A stretch of DNA of 64,000 bases from Chitinophagaceae bacterium 26-R-25 (GCA_029906195.1 JARWSJ010000004.1:310001-374000); one strand, 5' to 3'. Shown: positions 54,106 to 63,863, counted from the stretch's first letter. Numbers and translations are program-made. Notes: generated from the letters alone by a model not told the origin.

Positions 54106-55026
54106 ATGCAAATATTACAGCAACTTGATTCCGACGTTACAGCGGAGTTGTTTGCAACATTGTTGTTTGAGGGAAACGAGGACCTATCACTCATTATTCT
54201 TGACCGGCTGGGAGGCAATATGCGTCCGCAAACTAAAGACGTGCATAAAGTCAGGCAGACTGCGGGACAATATTACCACGATAAATTGCTCACTGTAATA
54301 GAGAGTTACCGGGAAAGCCTATACGAAGAATTGCCCGAGTACTTTTTCCATCCGCCAACGCTGGGAGGTATGGGTACACCGGTGGATGAAGTGGTAGAGG
54401 AAATAAAAAAACAGAATAAGGTAGAAGAAGACGCAAGAAAATTTTTCAAACCTTTTGAGCAGGAATCATTGTACCTGCAAATGATGGCACTCAACCAGGA
54501 ATTGGTGTATGAAAAGAAAAGTCTGAACGGAGATCTGTTAAATCTTTTCAAACAGGGATGGCCCATCATTCAAAAACTTCCGGCAGACTGCGCGCTACCA
54601 TTCATTTATATATTGCCAATACTATACCATGTAAAAGGAAACAAAGACTGGACGGAGAAATGCATCTCCTACATCACTGGATTACCTGTAACAATAACTG
54701 ACGATTACGAACCATTAAGAATAGACAGATCACTGCCTGGCTTTGTTGTTGGCAAGTCCAGGTTAAATATTGATACAAGCATTGGAGGGCAACTAACCGA
54801 CGGGTTGTTTGAATGGAAGATCGCCATAGGGCCGGTGCCACAACATTACACGGCAAACGTTTTGCCCGGCTCTGGTTTTGAAGAACTGGTAAATTATCTT
54901 ATCGAATGCTTCACTCCCATACAGGTAAATGCAAGCTGGCACATTGTCACACAAAAAGAAGGCGATACATTCCTGGACAACAGCGATAAAAACGCGGCCC
55001 GGTTGGGTTACTCATTTTATTTATAG
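54106..55026 (+). CDS. tssG: T6SS baseplate subunit TssG
   Basis: A 306-aa protein between tssF and tssN, the expected place and size for TssG. The C-terminal part (SRLNIDTSIGGQLTDGLFEWKIAIGPV, about residues 220-245) matches the conserved family segment around the GxRVWDxxxxxxxxxGP pattern seen in Proteobacteria. The N-terminal half is helical and not obviously similar to non-Bacteroidetes TssG. The assignment relies on the C-terminal motif and gene order. Confidence 0.75.
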   Translation: MQILQQLDSDVTAELFATLLFEGNEDLSLIILDRLGGNMRPQTKDVHKVRQTAGQYYHDKLLTVIESYRESLYEELPEYFFHPPTLGGMGTPVDEVVEEIKKQNKVEEDARKFFKPFEQESLYLQMMALNQELVYEKKSLNGDLLNLFKQGWPIIQKLPADCALPFIYILPILYHVKGNKDWTEKCISYITGLPVTITDDYEPLRIDRSLPGFVVGKSRLNIDTSIGGQLTDGLFEWKIAIGPVPQHYTANVLPGSGFEELVNYLIECFTPIQVNASWHIVTQKEGDTFLDNSDKNAARLGYSFYL

Positions 55027-55043
55027 ACAAAATATTGAAAGCA

Positions 55044-55952
55044 ATGATCATGACGTTTTTTTTACAATACCTGCTATTGCCTTTGCTTGTGATGATATTG
55101 GCCTTTGCAGCAGTGTTTCTTAAAAAGAAGAATGAAGCCTTAAGTAATAAGAAGTTAATCGTTTGTGTTTTGCTCTTTAGCCTGGCATTGGCGCTTCCTT
55201 GCTTGCTGGGTTTTACCGGCAATGATTTTACCCCCTGGTACTTTATCCTTACGCAAATCATAGACGTTGGTTTGGGTATAGCCTTTGTGCAGTTTTACAG
55301 TCATTACCTGGAAAAAGATGTACAGGTATATAAAAAAACTTTCTTGTCGGTGGTGCTGTTCCTCTGCATATTGCTGGGTGGGTTCTTGTATGCCATGTTC
55401 TTTAATCTTTGCAGTGCAGTCAAAAGCGGATATATAGCAGCAACAACTATTATAGTTTTTCCCATTCCCCTTTTATTTTACTGGACAGCCCTTGCATGGT
55501 TGAGTATCCCCTTTGAAATATACACAGTCTGGCAATATGATCCTCAAGGACCGAAACTGGATTTTGATGGTTTGGATTTCAGCAGGCTGATGATGTTAAA
55601 ACTTGAATTTGGCAGAAAGCAAAATGACAGGGACCGCAGCCAGGTGCACGCAAAAGCGCCTGCGGAGGTGCCATTTGGTAACTGGTTCAAAAAATTCATA
55701 GATGACTACAATGAGAAATTCCCTCAAAACCGGGTTGAATATGCAGATCAACACGACACATTGTTTAATTGGATATTCTATATAAAGCGCTCTTTTTTTC
55801 ACAAACGGCAATATATTGATCCGGCTAAAAGTATTAAGGAGAACAGAATACCTGAGCATTCAGTCATCATATCCAAAAGGGTTGTGTCGCATCTTGAAGA
55901 AGAGGTTTCAAACAAAAACTCGATGAACGAGATTGTATCGATAGACAATTAG
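55044..55952 (+). CDS. tssN: T6SS-iii inner-membrane subunit TssN
   Basis: A 302-aa polytopic membrane protein from the ATG at 55044; a TTG nine bases upstream is less likely. Five transmembrane segments are evident within the first ~165 residues (around 4-26, 38-58, 66-88, 104-127 and 133-157). A cytoplasmic C-terminal domain of ~130 residues follows (FDGLDFSRLMMLKLEFGRKQND...). TssN is specific to Bacteroidetes T6SS and is thought to help replace the TssL/TssM inner-membrane complex. It lies between tssG and tssK as expected. Confidence 0.82.
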   Translation: MIMTFFLQYLLLPLLVMILAFAAVFLKKKNEALSNKKLIVCVLLFSLALALPCLLGFTGNDFTPWYFILTQIIDVGLGIAFVQFYSHYLEKDVQVYKKTFLSVVLFLCILLGGFLYAMFFNLCSAVKSGYIAATTIIVFPIPLLFYWTALAWLSIPFEIYTVWQYDPQGPKLDFDGLDFSRLMMLKLEFGRKQNDRDRSQVHAKAPAEVPFGNWFKKFIDDYNEKFPQNRVEYADQHDTLFNWIFYIKRSFFHKRQYIDPAKSIKENRIPEHSVIISKRVVSHLEEEVSNKNSMNEIVSIDN

Positions 55953-56014
55953 AAGGGCATCAATAACACAATTTGAAAACTTAGAAAAACTCAAAACAAA
56001 AATTACCTACACAT

Positions 56015-57178
56015 ATGATAGTACCTCAAAAATACAATGCGGTTAATTGGACGGACTCAATGAAAGTGACAAAAGAACATTTCATTGGAAACAATAATTT
56101 TCTCATAGATCACTTGCGCGACGTGGCTTCGGTAACCATCAATAAATTCAATTTCGGATTGCTGCCGCCACTTGAGGGAAGTGGAGCGCAGGCCACTGAA
56201 TATTCAGTTAACAAGACGGCTTCTAATCAATTGCAGGTAACAATAAGTTATTGCCAGGCCATAACGCCCGGTGGTGTTAGAATTTCAATTGGCGGTAACG
56301 GTCTTACCGCGTTTATTCCACTTTCAGTAGTAGCCGAGCGATCAGGTAACCAGCAGGGCGAAAACTCATCTGATTTATATTATGTGGTTATAGTTGCCAA
56401 TCCTTTTGAAAGGGTATTGCTTGGCAACCCCGATCCTGATGAATCACCCATTCGCCAACCATTTTGCCAGCCTTTTTACAACGTGGAGTTACTGCATGCC
56501 GATGATATAAATGCGGGGCAGCTCGGGGCATACCACCTTGTTATTGGGCGTATCCGAAAAAAAGGAATTGAATTTTATAAAGATGAAGATTTTATACCGC
56601 CATGTGCATCTGTAATGGCAGATGAAAAACTGCGATCCAGTTACAAGAATGTTTGCAGTCAATTGGAATCGCTGCAAAATATGTCTGTGCAGATTGTTCA
56701 AAAAATAAATTATAAAAATCAGAAAGCACCAGTTGCACAAAATGTGAAATCAGCTTGTGAGAAAATATTGGCATACATGGCCCAGGCTTATTTCGGATTC
56801 AGAAATGTTTTGCACCAGCAACCACCGGTATATCTGGTAGAGGCTATTTCCGCATTTTCAAATGTGCTACATACGTTTGTGCAGACGCTTCCGGAAAATG
56901 ACAAGGAAGAACTGCTGAATTATTTTAACGAATGGAGTGACATATCTCCCGTGGTTTTCATGAGCAGGCTCGCGGAAATAGTAGAGTTCAATTACAGTCA
57001 CTATGATACGGGCTTTTTCATGAAGGCAATACAGCAGATGTTGACAGGAGTTGTGCTTATCTGGAATAAATTGAATTCACTTGAGTTTATCGGCCAGCAT
57101 AAGGAAAATATAGTAGTACGAGAGGAAGTGATAAGCAATGTAGTCAAAGAGAAAAGAGGTTGGAGCATTTTGGATTAG
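56015..57178 (+). CDS. tssK: T6SS baseplate-membrane adaptor TssK
   Basis: A 387-aa protein. The N-terminal VNWTDSMKVTKEHFIGNNNFLIDHLRD resembles the TssK start, which binds the baseplate wedges; the C-terminal domain normally contacts the membrane complex. In this subtype it would face TssN/TssO rather than TssL. It is the last structural gene before a 141-bp gap that precedes the VgrG gene, so the VgrG-effector module may have its own promoter. Confidence 0.82.
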   Translation: MIVPQKYNAVNWTDSMKVTKEHFIGNNNFLIDHLRDVASVTINKFNFGLLPPLEGSGAQATEYSVNKTASNQLQVTISYCQAITPGGVRISIGGNGLTAFIPLSVVAERSGNQQGENSSDLYYVVIVANPFERVLLGNPDPDESPIRQPFCQPFYNVELLHADDINAGQLGAYHLVIGRIRKKGIEFYKDEDFIPPCASVMADEKLRSSYKNVCSQLESLQNMSVQIVQKINYKNQKAPVAQNVKSACEKILAYMAQAYFGFRNVLHQQPPVYLVEAISAFSNVLHTFVQTLPENDKEELLNYFNEWSDISPVVFMSRLAEIVEFNYSHYDTGFFMKAIQQMLTGVVLIWNKLNSLEFIGQHKENIVVREEVISNVVKEKRGWSILD

Positions 57179-57319
57179 TGCAGTACCTTTTTGTATAACG
57201 ATCGTGCATATTATTTACCACCCATTGTAAGAACATTTTTTTTCCATTGTTTATAACCTATGCCAATGTTGTTGCTAAAAAACACTTAATATTTTTTACT
57301 ACACATAAAGGCAAATGAA

Positions 57320-60300
57320 ATGAATAGAAACACAGATACGGCCCGCATCGGCTGTTCCGTGCATATCGACAATAAAAAAATACACAATATCCAATCCATA
57401 GACATTACGCAAGTTTATGGAAAGCCCAATAAGCTTGAGATGCGTTTGTTTGGCGATCGTATACAGGACCCTACCAGCAAGTACCTGGACGGCGCAGAAA
57501 ACCTGATGGGCAAACCTGCTCATATCGTACTGCTCAATGTGAACAATGAGAAGGACAATTGCCAGGAACAATTGTTCGTGATCACCAATGTCCGTCTGGA
57601 ACAAAAAGGATTTAATGGAGGCATGCTTCTGCTAACCGGTCATTCGCCGGACTACCTGCTCAAAAGCACACCACACTATGAAGCCTTTGCAGACACCACG
57701 CTCAAGCAAATAGCAGAAAATATGTATTGGCCGCTTCGATCCATTTCCCAATCTGAAATGGATATCAACCCATCCTATCTGCGTGAGATAAGCTTTGCCG
57801 CTTGTTTCAATCAAAACTATTATGATTTTTTGCAGCGCTACGCGGTAGAATTGGGCGAATGGTTTTTCTTTCAGCGGGCAAAGCTTGTGTATGGTCAACT
57901 ACCTTCTTATGAATCCTCCAAACTTGTGTATGGCGAGAATTGCAGCCGCATGGACATGAGCATGGAGATGCAATCGCTGCAAAGCAACCTGCAGGACTAC
58001 GAGGCTTCCTCAAATAGTCCTTTAATGCAAAATGCAAAAGCCGACAACGGCAATATTAGCTATCACAACAACAAGGCCTTCGGTCAAGCTTCGACGTTAT
58101 ACAGAAACGAAACCTCGGCATTGCCTGCAACATTGGATGCCAGCAATGGCGCGATAGAAGCAATGGGTAAAGCTCGCTCAAGAGGCACGGCCGCGAACAT
58201 GTTCACCATTAGCGGAGACAGCATAGATTGGACGCTTCATGTGGGCAAGCCAGTAGAACTAAGCTTTAAAATAGGTGGAGAAGAAAAACCTTACACCACA
58301 GCACGCATTATAGAAGTAAAGCACCACTATAAAGCCGGTGGCGACTATGAAAATAGTTTTAAGGCCATACCTGCTACTGCTACCGTACCTCCGATAGTGC
58401 CCTACACCGCTCCCCAACCGCAAACAGTACTGGCAACCGTAATTGATAATGCAGATGCTCAGGGCCGTGTGAAAGTAGAGTTCATAGGGTGGAACAGCAA
58501 TAAAGGAAACAATCGCTATAGCAATTGGATGCGTGTAGCTGCAGGCTATGCCGGACAAAGTGATAAAGTAGGCACCCACAGAGGCTTTGTGTTTATCCCT
58601 GAAAAGGGAGAGCAGGTGTATGTAAGTTTTGAAAACGGCAACCCCGACAGGCCCTATGTAAGCGGCAGTGTCTTTCATGGTAAGAACGGGCAGGGCGGCC
58701 AGGCCAACAACCACATCAAAAGCATTATTACCCGTAGCGGCTGTACCATAAAATTTGATGATACAGATGGCGAAGGTAGCATTACCATGACAGATGCAGC
58801 AGGAAGCTCATGCTACCTGGATGGAAAGGGCAACGGAAAAATAAAAGTTGCAAAGAATTTAATAATGGATGCCGGAGAAGATATGGAAGTTAATGTTGGC
58901 CGCAATATGACGTTTAATGTAGGCAACCAGGCTACGCTTAATATTATGCAGCAATTGATGGTGAACACTCCGGTTATGCTGCAATTAATAACAGAGTTTT
59001 TTCACACACAGGCAGGCAAAGCACTTATCAATTCCAATAACGAAATAAAACTGGAAAGCCCGGAAATGTACGTAGCCGGCCAGCAAAAGTTGTTGCTGCA
59101 CTCAGATGAAGTTGCCACGCTTAACTCGAAAGGCACCGTGCATGTAAAAGGCGAAGAGGGCAACCATCATAGCAACGATGCTGCTATGTATGACAGGGCA
59201 ATGCCTGAAATTAATGCGAAATGTGTGGTATGGTTTCGACCCGCGGCCAAATACAATGGAGAGTATGGATTTGACTGGTTAAGAACTGGCGATACAGGAC
59301 TAAAGGGAGACAGTCCGTTTGAAAAAATAATGGGTAAATATTACGAAGCTGATAATGATACCGTGTTTCAAGACACCAACGACTGGAACGAGAATTTTCA
59401 TAAAGACACTAAGATGTATGAGCGACTGTTGCGCAGCTACAACAGCCTTGCAATAAGCTGGAAATCGCAAGATGGCGAGCCATACCTGTACCCGATACCT
59501 GTACTTACATTGTTAAAAGGGAAAAGCGCAAAGCTGAGCTTAAAAGTAGATATAGAAGAGCAGCCTGAAAAACTAACGCTGGAGTTTGCAGATAAAAATG
59601 CCGCTTCTTTTTTAAAACTAAACACCCAAATAATAACAGCCGGTATAGGCAAACATGACCTGGCAGATTATGTAACCATAGAGTGCCTAAAAGAATTTGC
59701 CACAGAGCAAATACTACAGGTAAAAGCCGATGATAAAATTTGCGGCCAGCTGCGCATACTGCCCAACGATAAGGCGCACCAGAAAGAAATTAAGGTGGTG
59801 TTTGTAAAAGTGCAAACGGATATTAATGGAAGTAAAAAGCCCTTATTGGGAGTTCCGATAGCAGGCGGAGAAGAATTTTTCAAACAATGCCTGGCCCAGG
59901 CGCTGGTAATACCCGACCTGACTACGGAAAGCAAATACTTGAATGTTACCAGCAGCTTTTTTGGGGGAGTGCACACATTCAGGAATCAATTTTGTACCCT
60001 GATGCCTGACGGTAATTATTATTTGGAAGACGCAAAAAGCAATGGACTGAAAGCGTTCCTGGAGCGTGAGCTAAAAAATCAGTTTAACGATAAATATAAA
60101 GATCATTACCATGTATTCTTTTTTGGGGAGAAATATATCAAGCAGAATCCAATTACCCTACAATGGTATACCTTAAGCGGCGTTTCTGATCTTAATAGCA
60201 ATATTTGCGCGTACTTTCCCGAGCATAATCAGGCTACCCTGGCACATGAGTTGTTTCATGCTATGGGGCTGCCGCACACTTTTGATGGTGTGAGGCCTCA

Positions 60301-60430
60301 ATCAGTCTATACATACGAGGCAAAAACAACAGATAATATCATGGACTATGGTCATAAAGCGGAGCCTCCTATTCCTCGGCGCAGCCTTTTTTACTGGCAG
60401 TGGAAAGCCCTGAACCCCAACATTAAATAG
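57320..60430 (+). CDS. tssI: T6SS spike protein VgrG with C-terminal metzincin-type protease domain
   Basis: A 1036-aa evolved VgrG. The gp27-like base spans ~1-370, an OB domain ~385-470 (VIDNADAQGRVKVEFIGW, FIPEKGEQVYVSFENGNPDRPYVSGS), and the beta-helix spike ~475-625. An extension of ~400 residues follows. It ends in a zinc-protease signature, H976-E-L-F-H980-A-M-G983-L-P-H986, with a Met-turn-like NIMDYG around residues 1006-1011. This HExxHxxGxxH plus Met-turn combination defines metzincins. The residues between ~640 and 860 look like linker and beta-sandwich domains. The inference is a protease effector delivered into rival cells; the protease activity is unproven. Confidence 0.88.
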   Translation: MNRNTDTARIGCSVHIDNKKIHNIQSIDITQVYGKPNKLEMRLFGDRIQDPTSKYLDGAENLMGKPAHIVLLNVNNEKDNCQEQLFVITNVRLEQKGFNGGMLLLTGHSPDYLLKSTPHYEAFADTTLKQIAENMYWPLRSISQSEMDINPSYLREISFAACFNQNYYDFLQRYAVELGEWFFFQRAKLVYGQLPSYESSKLVYGENCSRMDMSMEMQSLQSNLQDYEASSNSPLMQNAKADNGNISYHNNKAFGQASTLYRNETSALPATLDASNGAIEAMGKARSRGTAANMFTISGDSIDWTLHVGKPVELSFKIGGEEKPYTTARIIEVKHHYKAGGDYENSFKAIPATATVPPIVPYTAPQPQTVLATVIDNADAQGRVKVEFIGWNSNKGNNRYSNWMRVAAGYAGQSDKVGTHRGFVFIPEKGEQVYVSFENGNPDRPYVSGSVFHGKNGQGGQANNHIKSIITRSGCTIKFDDTDGEGSITMTDAAGSSCYLDGKGNGKIKVAKNLIMDAGEDMEVNVGRNMTFNVGNQATLNIMQQLMVNTPVMLQLITEFFHTQAGKALINSNNEIKLESPEMYVAGQQKLLLHSDEVATLNSKGTVHVKGEEGNHHSNDAAMYDRAMPEINAKCVVWFRPAAKYNGEYGFDWLRTGDTGLKGDSPFEKIMGKYYEADNDTVFQDTNDWNENFHKDTKMYERLLRSYNSLAISWKSQDGEPYLYPIPVLTLLKGKSAKLSLKVDIEEQPEKLTLEFADKNAASFLKLNTQIITAGIGKHDLADYVTIECLKEFATEQILQVKADDKICGQLRILPNDKAHQKEIKVVFVKVQTDINGSKKPLLGVPIAGGEEFFKQCLAQALVIPDLTTESKYLNVTSSFFGGVHTFRNQFCTLMPDGNYYLEDAKSNGLKAFLERELKNQFNDKYKDHYHVFFFGEKYIKQNPITLQWYTLSGVSDLNSNICAYFPEHNQATLAHELFHAMGLPHTFDGVRPQSVYTYEAKTTDNIMDYGHKAEPPIPRRSLFYWQWKALNPNIK

Positions 60431-60437
60431 CAACCAC

Positions 60438-61112
60438 ATGAAAACAATAATAGCGTTGGTATTACTGGCAATGAACCTTTATTCCAGTAACGGACAACAA
60501 AATACGAAAAACAACAAAAACGACACTACAATGATAGAAAGATTTGATTTTGAAGATTATAAAAAAAGGTTAGCAGAAAACCCCTTAGGAGATTTTTACA
60601 CGGAAAAAGATGGAACGAAAGTAATGATGGCGGACGGAAAAAATCCTTTTATTCGGATAACGTCACCTCCTCCAAGCTTTATTACGATTATGAAAGTCTT
60701 CCATGAAAATGGAGTAATAGAAATGAAAGGCAAACAAATTGGCACTCATGTAGAAATTGGGATATGGCAATACTTTGATGAAAACGGTAAACTAATCAAG
60801 GAAGAAGATGAAGACAAAAAGTTTGGCAAAATAAAGCCAGATGATATACTTCGATTCATGGAAAAGGAGAAGTACATCAATCTGTCTACAGGAGCAGGGC
60901 GCTTCGATAAGGACGGGTGGGATGCATTTATGCTCAGCTTTAGACCGGGCAGCGATAGTGTAATAGTAGGGGCTGGCAGAAATGCTTCCAAATGGTACAT
61001 AACCATATGGCCCAAACAGGAAAATAGATTCATGCGAACCGATTATGAAATAAATGGAGAAACAGGTGAGGTTATAAGTAAAAAAACTTATGAGGCATTT
61101 CCGATAGAGTAA
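60438..61112 (+). CDS. Exported protein, candidate immunity protein 1
   Basis: A 224-aa protein with a signal peptide (residues 1-19, ending SSNGQ), so probably periplasmic. It starts 7 bp after the VgrG-protease stop. A MORN-like piece, FHENGVIEMKGKQIG...IGIWQYFDENGKL (~95-130), resembles immunity or antitoxin repeat proteins. The following gene encodes a close duplicate. The position directly after an effector is the classic place for immunity. No characterised family was recognised, and a cell-envelope protein of other function remains possible. Confidence 0.65.
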   Translation: MKTIIALVLLAMNLYSSNGQQNTKNNKNDTTMIERFDFEDYKKRLAENPLGDFYTEKDGTKVMMADGKNPFIRITSPPPSFITIMKVFHENGVIEMKGKQIGTHVEIGIWQYFDENGKLIKEEDEDKKFGKIKPDDILRFMEKEKYINLSTGAGRFDKDGWDAFMLSFRPGSDSVIVGAGRNASKWYITIWPKQENRFMRTDYEINGETGEVISKKTYEAFPIE

Positions 61113-61137
61113 AACCCCAATACTAAATAGCAAGCAC

Positions 61138-61809
61138 ATGAAAAAAGTAATAGCGTTGCTACTACTGACAATGAGTCTTTATGCCAGTAACGGACAACAA
61201 AATAGGACGACTAATAAAAGCGATACTACAATGATAGAAAAATTTGATTTTGAAGAATATAATAAAAGGAAATCTGCACTGCATAGGGTTAAAGGATCTG
61301 ATGGTACTATTGTAAAAATGGATTTTGACAATGAAAGCGGTGGAGATTATTATATCACGCCGCCCCAACCCAGTTTTATTACAATCAGAAAAATATTTTA
61401 CAAAAATGGAGTAATAGAGATGAAAGGCAAACAAATTGGTACATATGTAGACATAGGAATTTGGCAATACTTTAATGAAAACGGGAAGCTGATCAAAGAA
61501 GAAGACGAAGACAAGAAGTTTGGCAAAATAAAGCCAGATGACATACTGCGATTCATGGAAAAGGAGAACTACATCAATCTGTCGACAGGAGCAGGGCGCT
61601 TTGATAAGTACGAGCGGGAAACGTTTACGCTCGGCTTTAGACAGGCCAGCGATAGTGTAATAGTAGGGGCTGGCAACAATGCTTCGAAATGGTACATAAG
61701 CATACTGCCTATTCAGGAAAATAGATTCATGGAAACCGACTATGAAATAAATGGAGAAACAGGAGAGGTGATAAGTAAAAAAACTTATCACGTATTGATG
61801 GAAGAATAA
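61138..61809 (+). CDS. Exported protein, candidate immunity protein 2 (tandem duplicate)
   Basis: A 223-aa paralogue of the preceding protein. The signal peptide, the central segment (ENGKLIKEEDEDKKFGKIKP) and the C-terminal third are almost identical. Residues ~35-70 and parts around 155-165 differ strongly. Identical surroundings with a divergent patch fit a duplicate under diversifying selection against different effector variants. It follows its sibling by 25 bp. Function is inferred from context. Confidence 0.65.
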   Translation: MKKVIALLLLTMSLYASNGQQNRTTNKSDTTMIEKFDFEEYNKRKSALHRVKGSDGTIVKMDFDNESGGDYYITPPQPSFITIRKIFYKNGVIEMKGKQIGTYVDIGIWQYFNENGKLIKEEDEDKKFGKIKPDDILRFMEKENYINLSTGAGRFDKYERETFTLGFRQASDSVIVGAGNNASKWYISILPIQENRFMETDYEINGETGEVISKKTYHVLMEE

Positions 61810-61872
61810 AGACTTATCACGAAATAAAACTCACATTAAAAGATATAGGCTATTGCCTGAATAATTCAAACT

Positions 61873-62685
61873 ATGAAATATATATTACTGGCTTGCTCCT
61901 TGCTGCAACTTGCTGTGTGTCAATCGCAACAAAAATTAAATAAGGCGACGGCAGTGGCTGCCAAAAGCATACCATCTAACAGGATATCAATAAATGATAC
62001 TGCATTTTACAATGTGATACGAATAGATGATAAGAATGTGATACGTAATGGAGATGACTATCTCTTTAACGTTTCAATTCCGGCAAATTGCCAAATGCCT
62101 GTTATTTGTGTGGACGCAAAAATTCCGTCATCACTTTTGAAAGATATTTATCCGGAGTTTTCCAAGCTGATTGTAATTGTTCCAGAATGGGGACATTGTG
62201 AAGGGGGCGCCGGTTGGTACGCGGAGATAGCGGCACGTTTTGAGATTTTTAAATTTGAAAGAAACCATGGAATGCAAAAAATTGATAGTACCGTAGTTTG
62301 GGGTGATGATGCACTGACGATGAAGTTTATTGATCAGAAATTAAAAGAAGATGAAGCCGAAATATACTATACAGAAAGCTTTGGGTCAAAATGTTGCCCA
62401 AGGGATCCACAAAGGAACAAGCCCACAAGAGAAGAATTTATCGATTTATTTGAAAAACAAAATAAGGCTAAAATTATAAACACTTACTTTGAATCAACCG
62501 GGGAAGAAGGTGAAAGTAACTACTATTATACATTAACAGAACTTCCCGACTCATTGAAATTGAAGTTTATTCTGGAGCGAAATAACTCCCGCCTTTTACA
62601 TGAAGAGGAAAGTAAAATAAAGAAAGCCCCTGCGATCCATACTCCATCAAGGATAAAACTGGATAGCAAAATGAGAAAAGTTTAA
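61873..62685 (+). CDS. Exported hypothetical protein of the effector module
   Basis: A 270-aa protein. The N-terminus is a signal peptide (MKYILLACSLLQLAVC), possibly with a lipobox-like Cys. It contains six further cysteines, including GHCEGGAGW and GSKCCPRD, which suggests disulfide bonds in the periplasm. No family was recognised. It lies between the immunity candidates and the PAAR-like gene. It could be a further immunity protein or an accessory factor. Confidence 0.55.
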   Translation: MKYILLACSLLQLAVCQSQQKLNKATAVAAKSIPSNRISINDTAFYNVIRIDDKNVIRNGDDYLFNVSIPANCQMPVICVDAKIPSSLLKDIYPEFSKLIVIVPEWGHCEGGAGWYAEIAARFEIFKFERNHGMQKIDSTVVWGDDALTMKFIDQKLKEDEAEIYYTESFGSKCCPRDPQRNKPTREEFIDLFEKQNKAKIINTYFESTGEEGESNYYYTLTELPDSLKLKFILERNNSRLLHEEESKIKKAPAIHTPSRIKLDSKMRKV

Positions 62686-62706
62686 AATATAAAAACGTGA
62701 AATTAC

Positions 62707-63045
62707 ATGCCACAAAAAATAACGGAAGAAGCCATTTTGACTTGCGATAAAGGCGCCACATTTGCTCAGTTGAAAGTTACCAGTCAAAACTTTTGTAAAG
62801 CAGCAGGTAAACTTATAGCAACAGAAAAAGATAAGGAGGCAACAACAAATATTCCGGCTTTTGGAGAATGCAGCATTACGAAAAATACTTGTGAACCTGC
62901 TATTTCAAATTGGGAAAAGACTGCAATGAAAGATGCTGTTAACAAACACAAAATACTTACGGATGAATCAATCTGTGAGTGTGCAACTGGAGGTAAAATA
63001 TCTGTGCAAAAAAAGGGGCATAATGAGAACCATGAGATAAAATAA
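62707..63045 (+). CDS. PAAR-like protein (DUF4280 type)
   Basis: A 112-aa cysteine-bearing protein that should cap the VgrG spike. The sequence follows the DUF4280 pattern: LTCDKGATFAQLKVTS at the N-terminus, a LIATEKDKEAT segment, AFGECS...TCEPA, and a final CECATGGKISV. In Bacteroidota such proteins replace classic PAAR tips. It has no effector extension, so the toxin load is carried by VgrG itself. A 365-bp gap to tssB follows. Confidence 0.75.
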   Translation: MPQKITEEAILTCDKGATFAQLKVTSQNFCKAAGKLIATEKDKEATTNIPAFGECSITKNTCEPAISNWEKTAMKDAVNKHKILTDESICECATGGKISVQKKGHNENHEIK

Positions 63046-63410
63046 TTTATACCTTTCGCCCGAAAAGCACAATGTTCGTATATTTATAAACGTTGTCGCC
63101 ATTCTTGTTGAATCAAATCTTACCTTAAAAGAATTACTTACAATAATTCCCGATTATTAGAATCGTTGTTGAGTGTACTATTCACAACGTGTCAGGATAC
63201 GGAACGCTTTAAATTTCCTCCCATTCAGCCTACCAGATACAGCCTCAAAAGCTATGCATGAAGTTTTTAAATTTTATAAAAACGCTAAAGGCAAATGTAT
63301 TTTCCGGTTTGCAAAAGAGACAACAACTCAACACGCATCCAGGAAAAACGCTTGTTAAAAGCGCCCGTGTAAACATTAATATTTCACAAACTAAACAAAA
63401 CGCAAAAACT
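63046..63410. other. Intergenic gap before tssB
   Basis: No gene is convincing here. The tssB frame stays open back to an ATG at 63258, but relatives of TssB start with MALYEFGVGG at 63411, and the extra 51 codons have no homology-like features. The region probably holds the promoter and leader of the tssBC unit. Confidence 0.6.
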
Positions 63411-63863
63411 ATGGCACTGTATGAATTTGGTGTTGGGGGCAACGAGATAAAAGTTGACGCAAGCGAAGCGGTCAACGAGATTCAGCCCAATAAAACATTG
63501 GTGGTATCACAATTAACCAACGATGATCCCTTGCAACCTGAAAAAGTGGAGGGGCTTAAAACTGTTGATGAAGTGTTCAAGCATTTTAAGCCGTCAATAG
63601 AAGTAGCGATGGAAGACGCCGAAGGGCAAACGGTACACGAAGAGTTAAAGTTTGCCAACCTTGGTGATTTTACTCCTAAAAACATTACGGGTCAAAGCTC
63701 ATTTTTAAATGCCTTGAATCTTCAGCATCGCGAGTACACTGAAATTGCAAAACAACTCAGAACAAACAAAGTGTTGCAAAGCATGCTCGCTAATGCTGAC
63801 AGTAAAGAAGCATTGATCGCTGCATTGAAAGAGTTTGCGCAACAATTGGAAAGTGCGAAATAA
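63411..63863 (+). CDS. tssB: T6SS sheath small subunit TssB
   Basis: A 150-aa sheath protein. It begins MALYEFGVGGNEIKVDASEA, with TLVVSQLTNDDP and VDEVFKHFKPSI following, the typical Bacteroidetes TssB start. The C-terminal helical part contacts TssC. TssB and TssC polymerise into the contractile sheath around the Hcp tube. The gene is followed at 27 bp by tssC. The start at 63411 was chosen over 63258 for its match to the family. Confidence 0.9.
   Translation: MALYEFGVGGNEIKVDASEAVNEIQPNKTLVVSQLTNDDPLQPEKVEGLKTVDEVFKHFKPSIEVAMEDAEGQTVHEELKFANLGDFTPKNITGQSSFLNALNLQHREYTEIAKQLRTNKVLQSMLANADSKEALIAALKEFAQQLESAK

Noticed and set aside
63258-63410. N-terminal extension of TssB
   Set aside because: TssB proteins of this group begin at MALYEFGVGG; the extra residues show no conserved feature.
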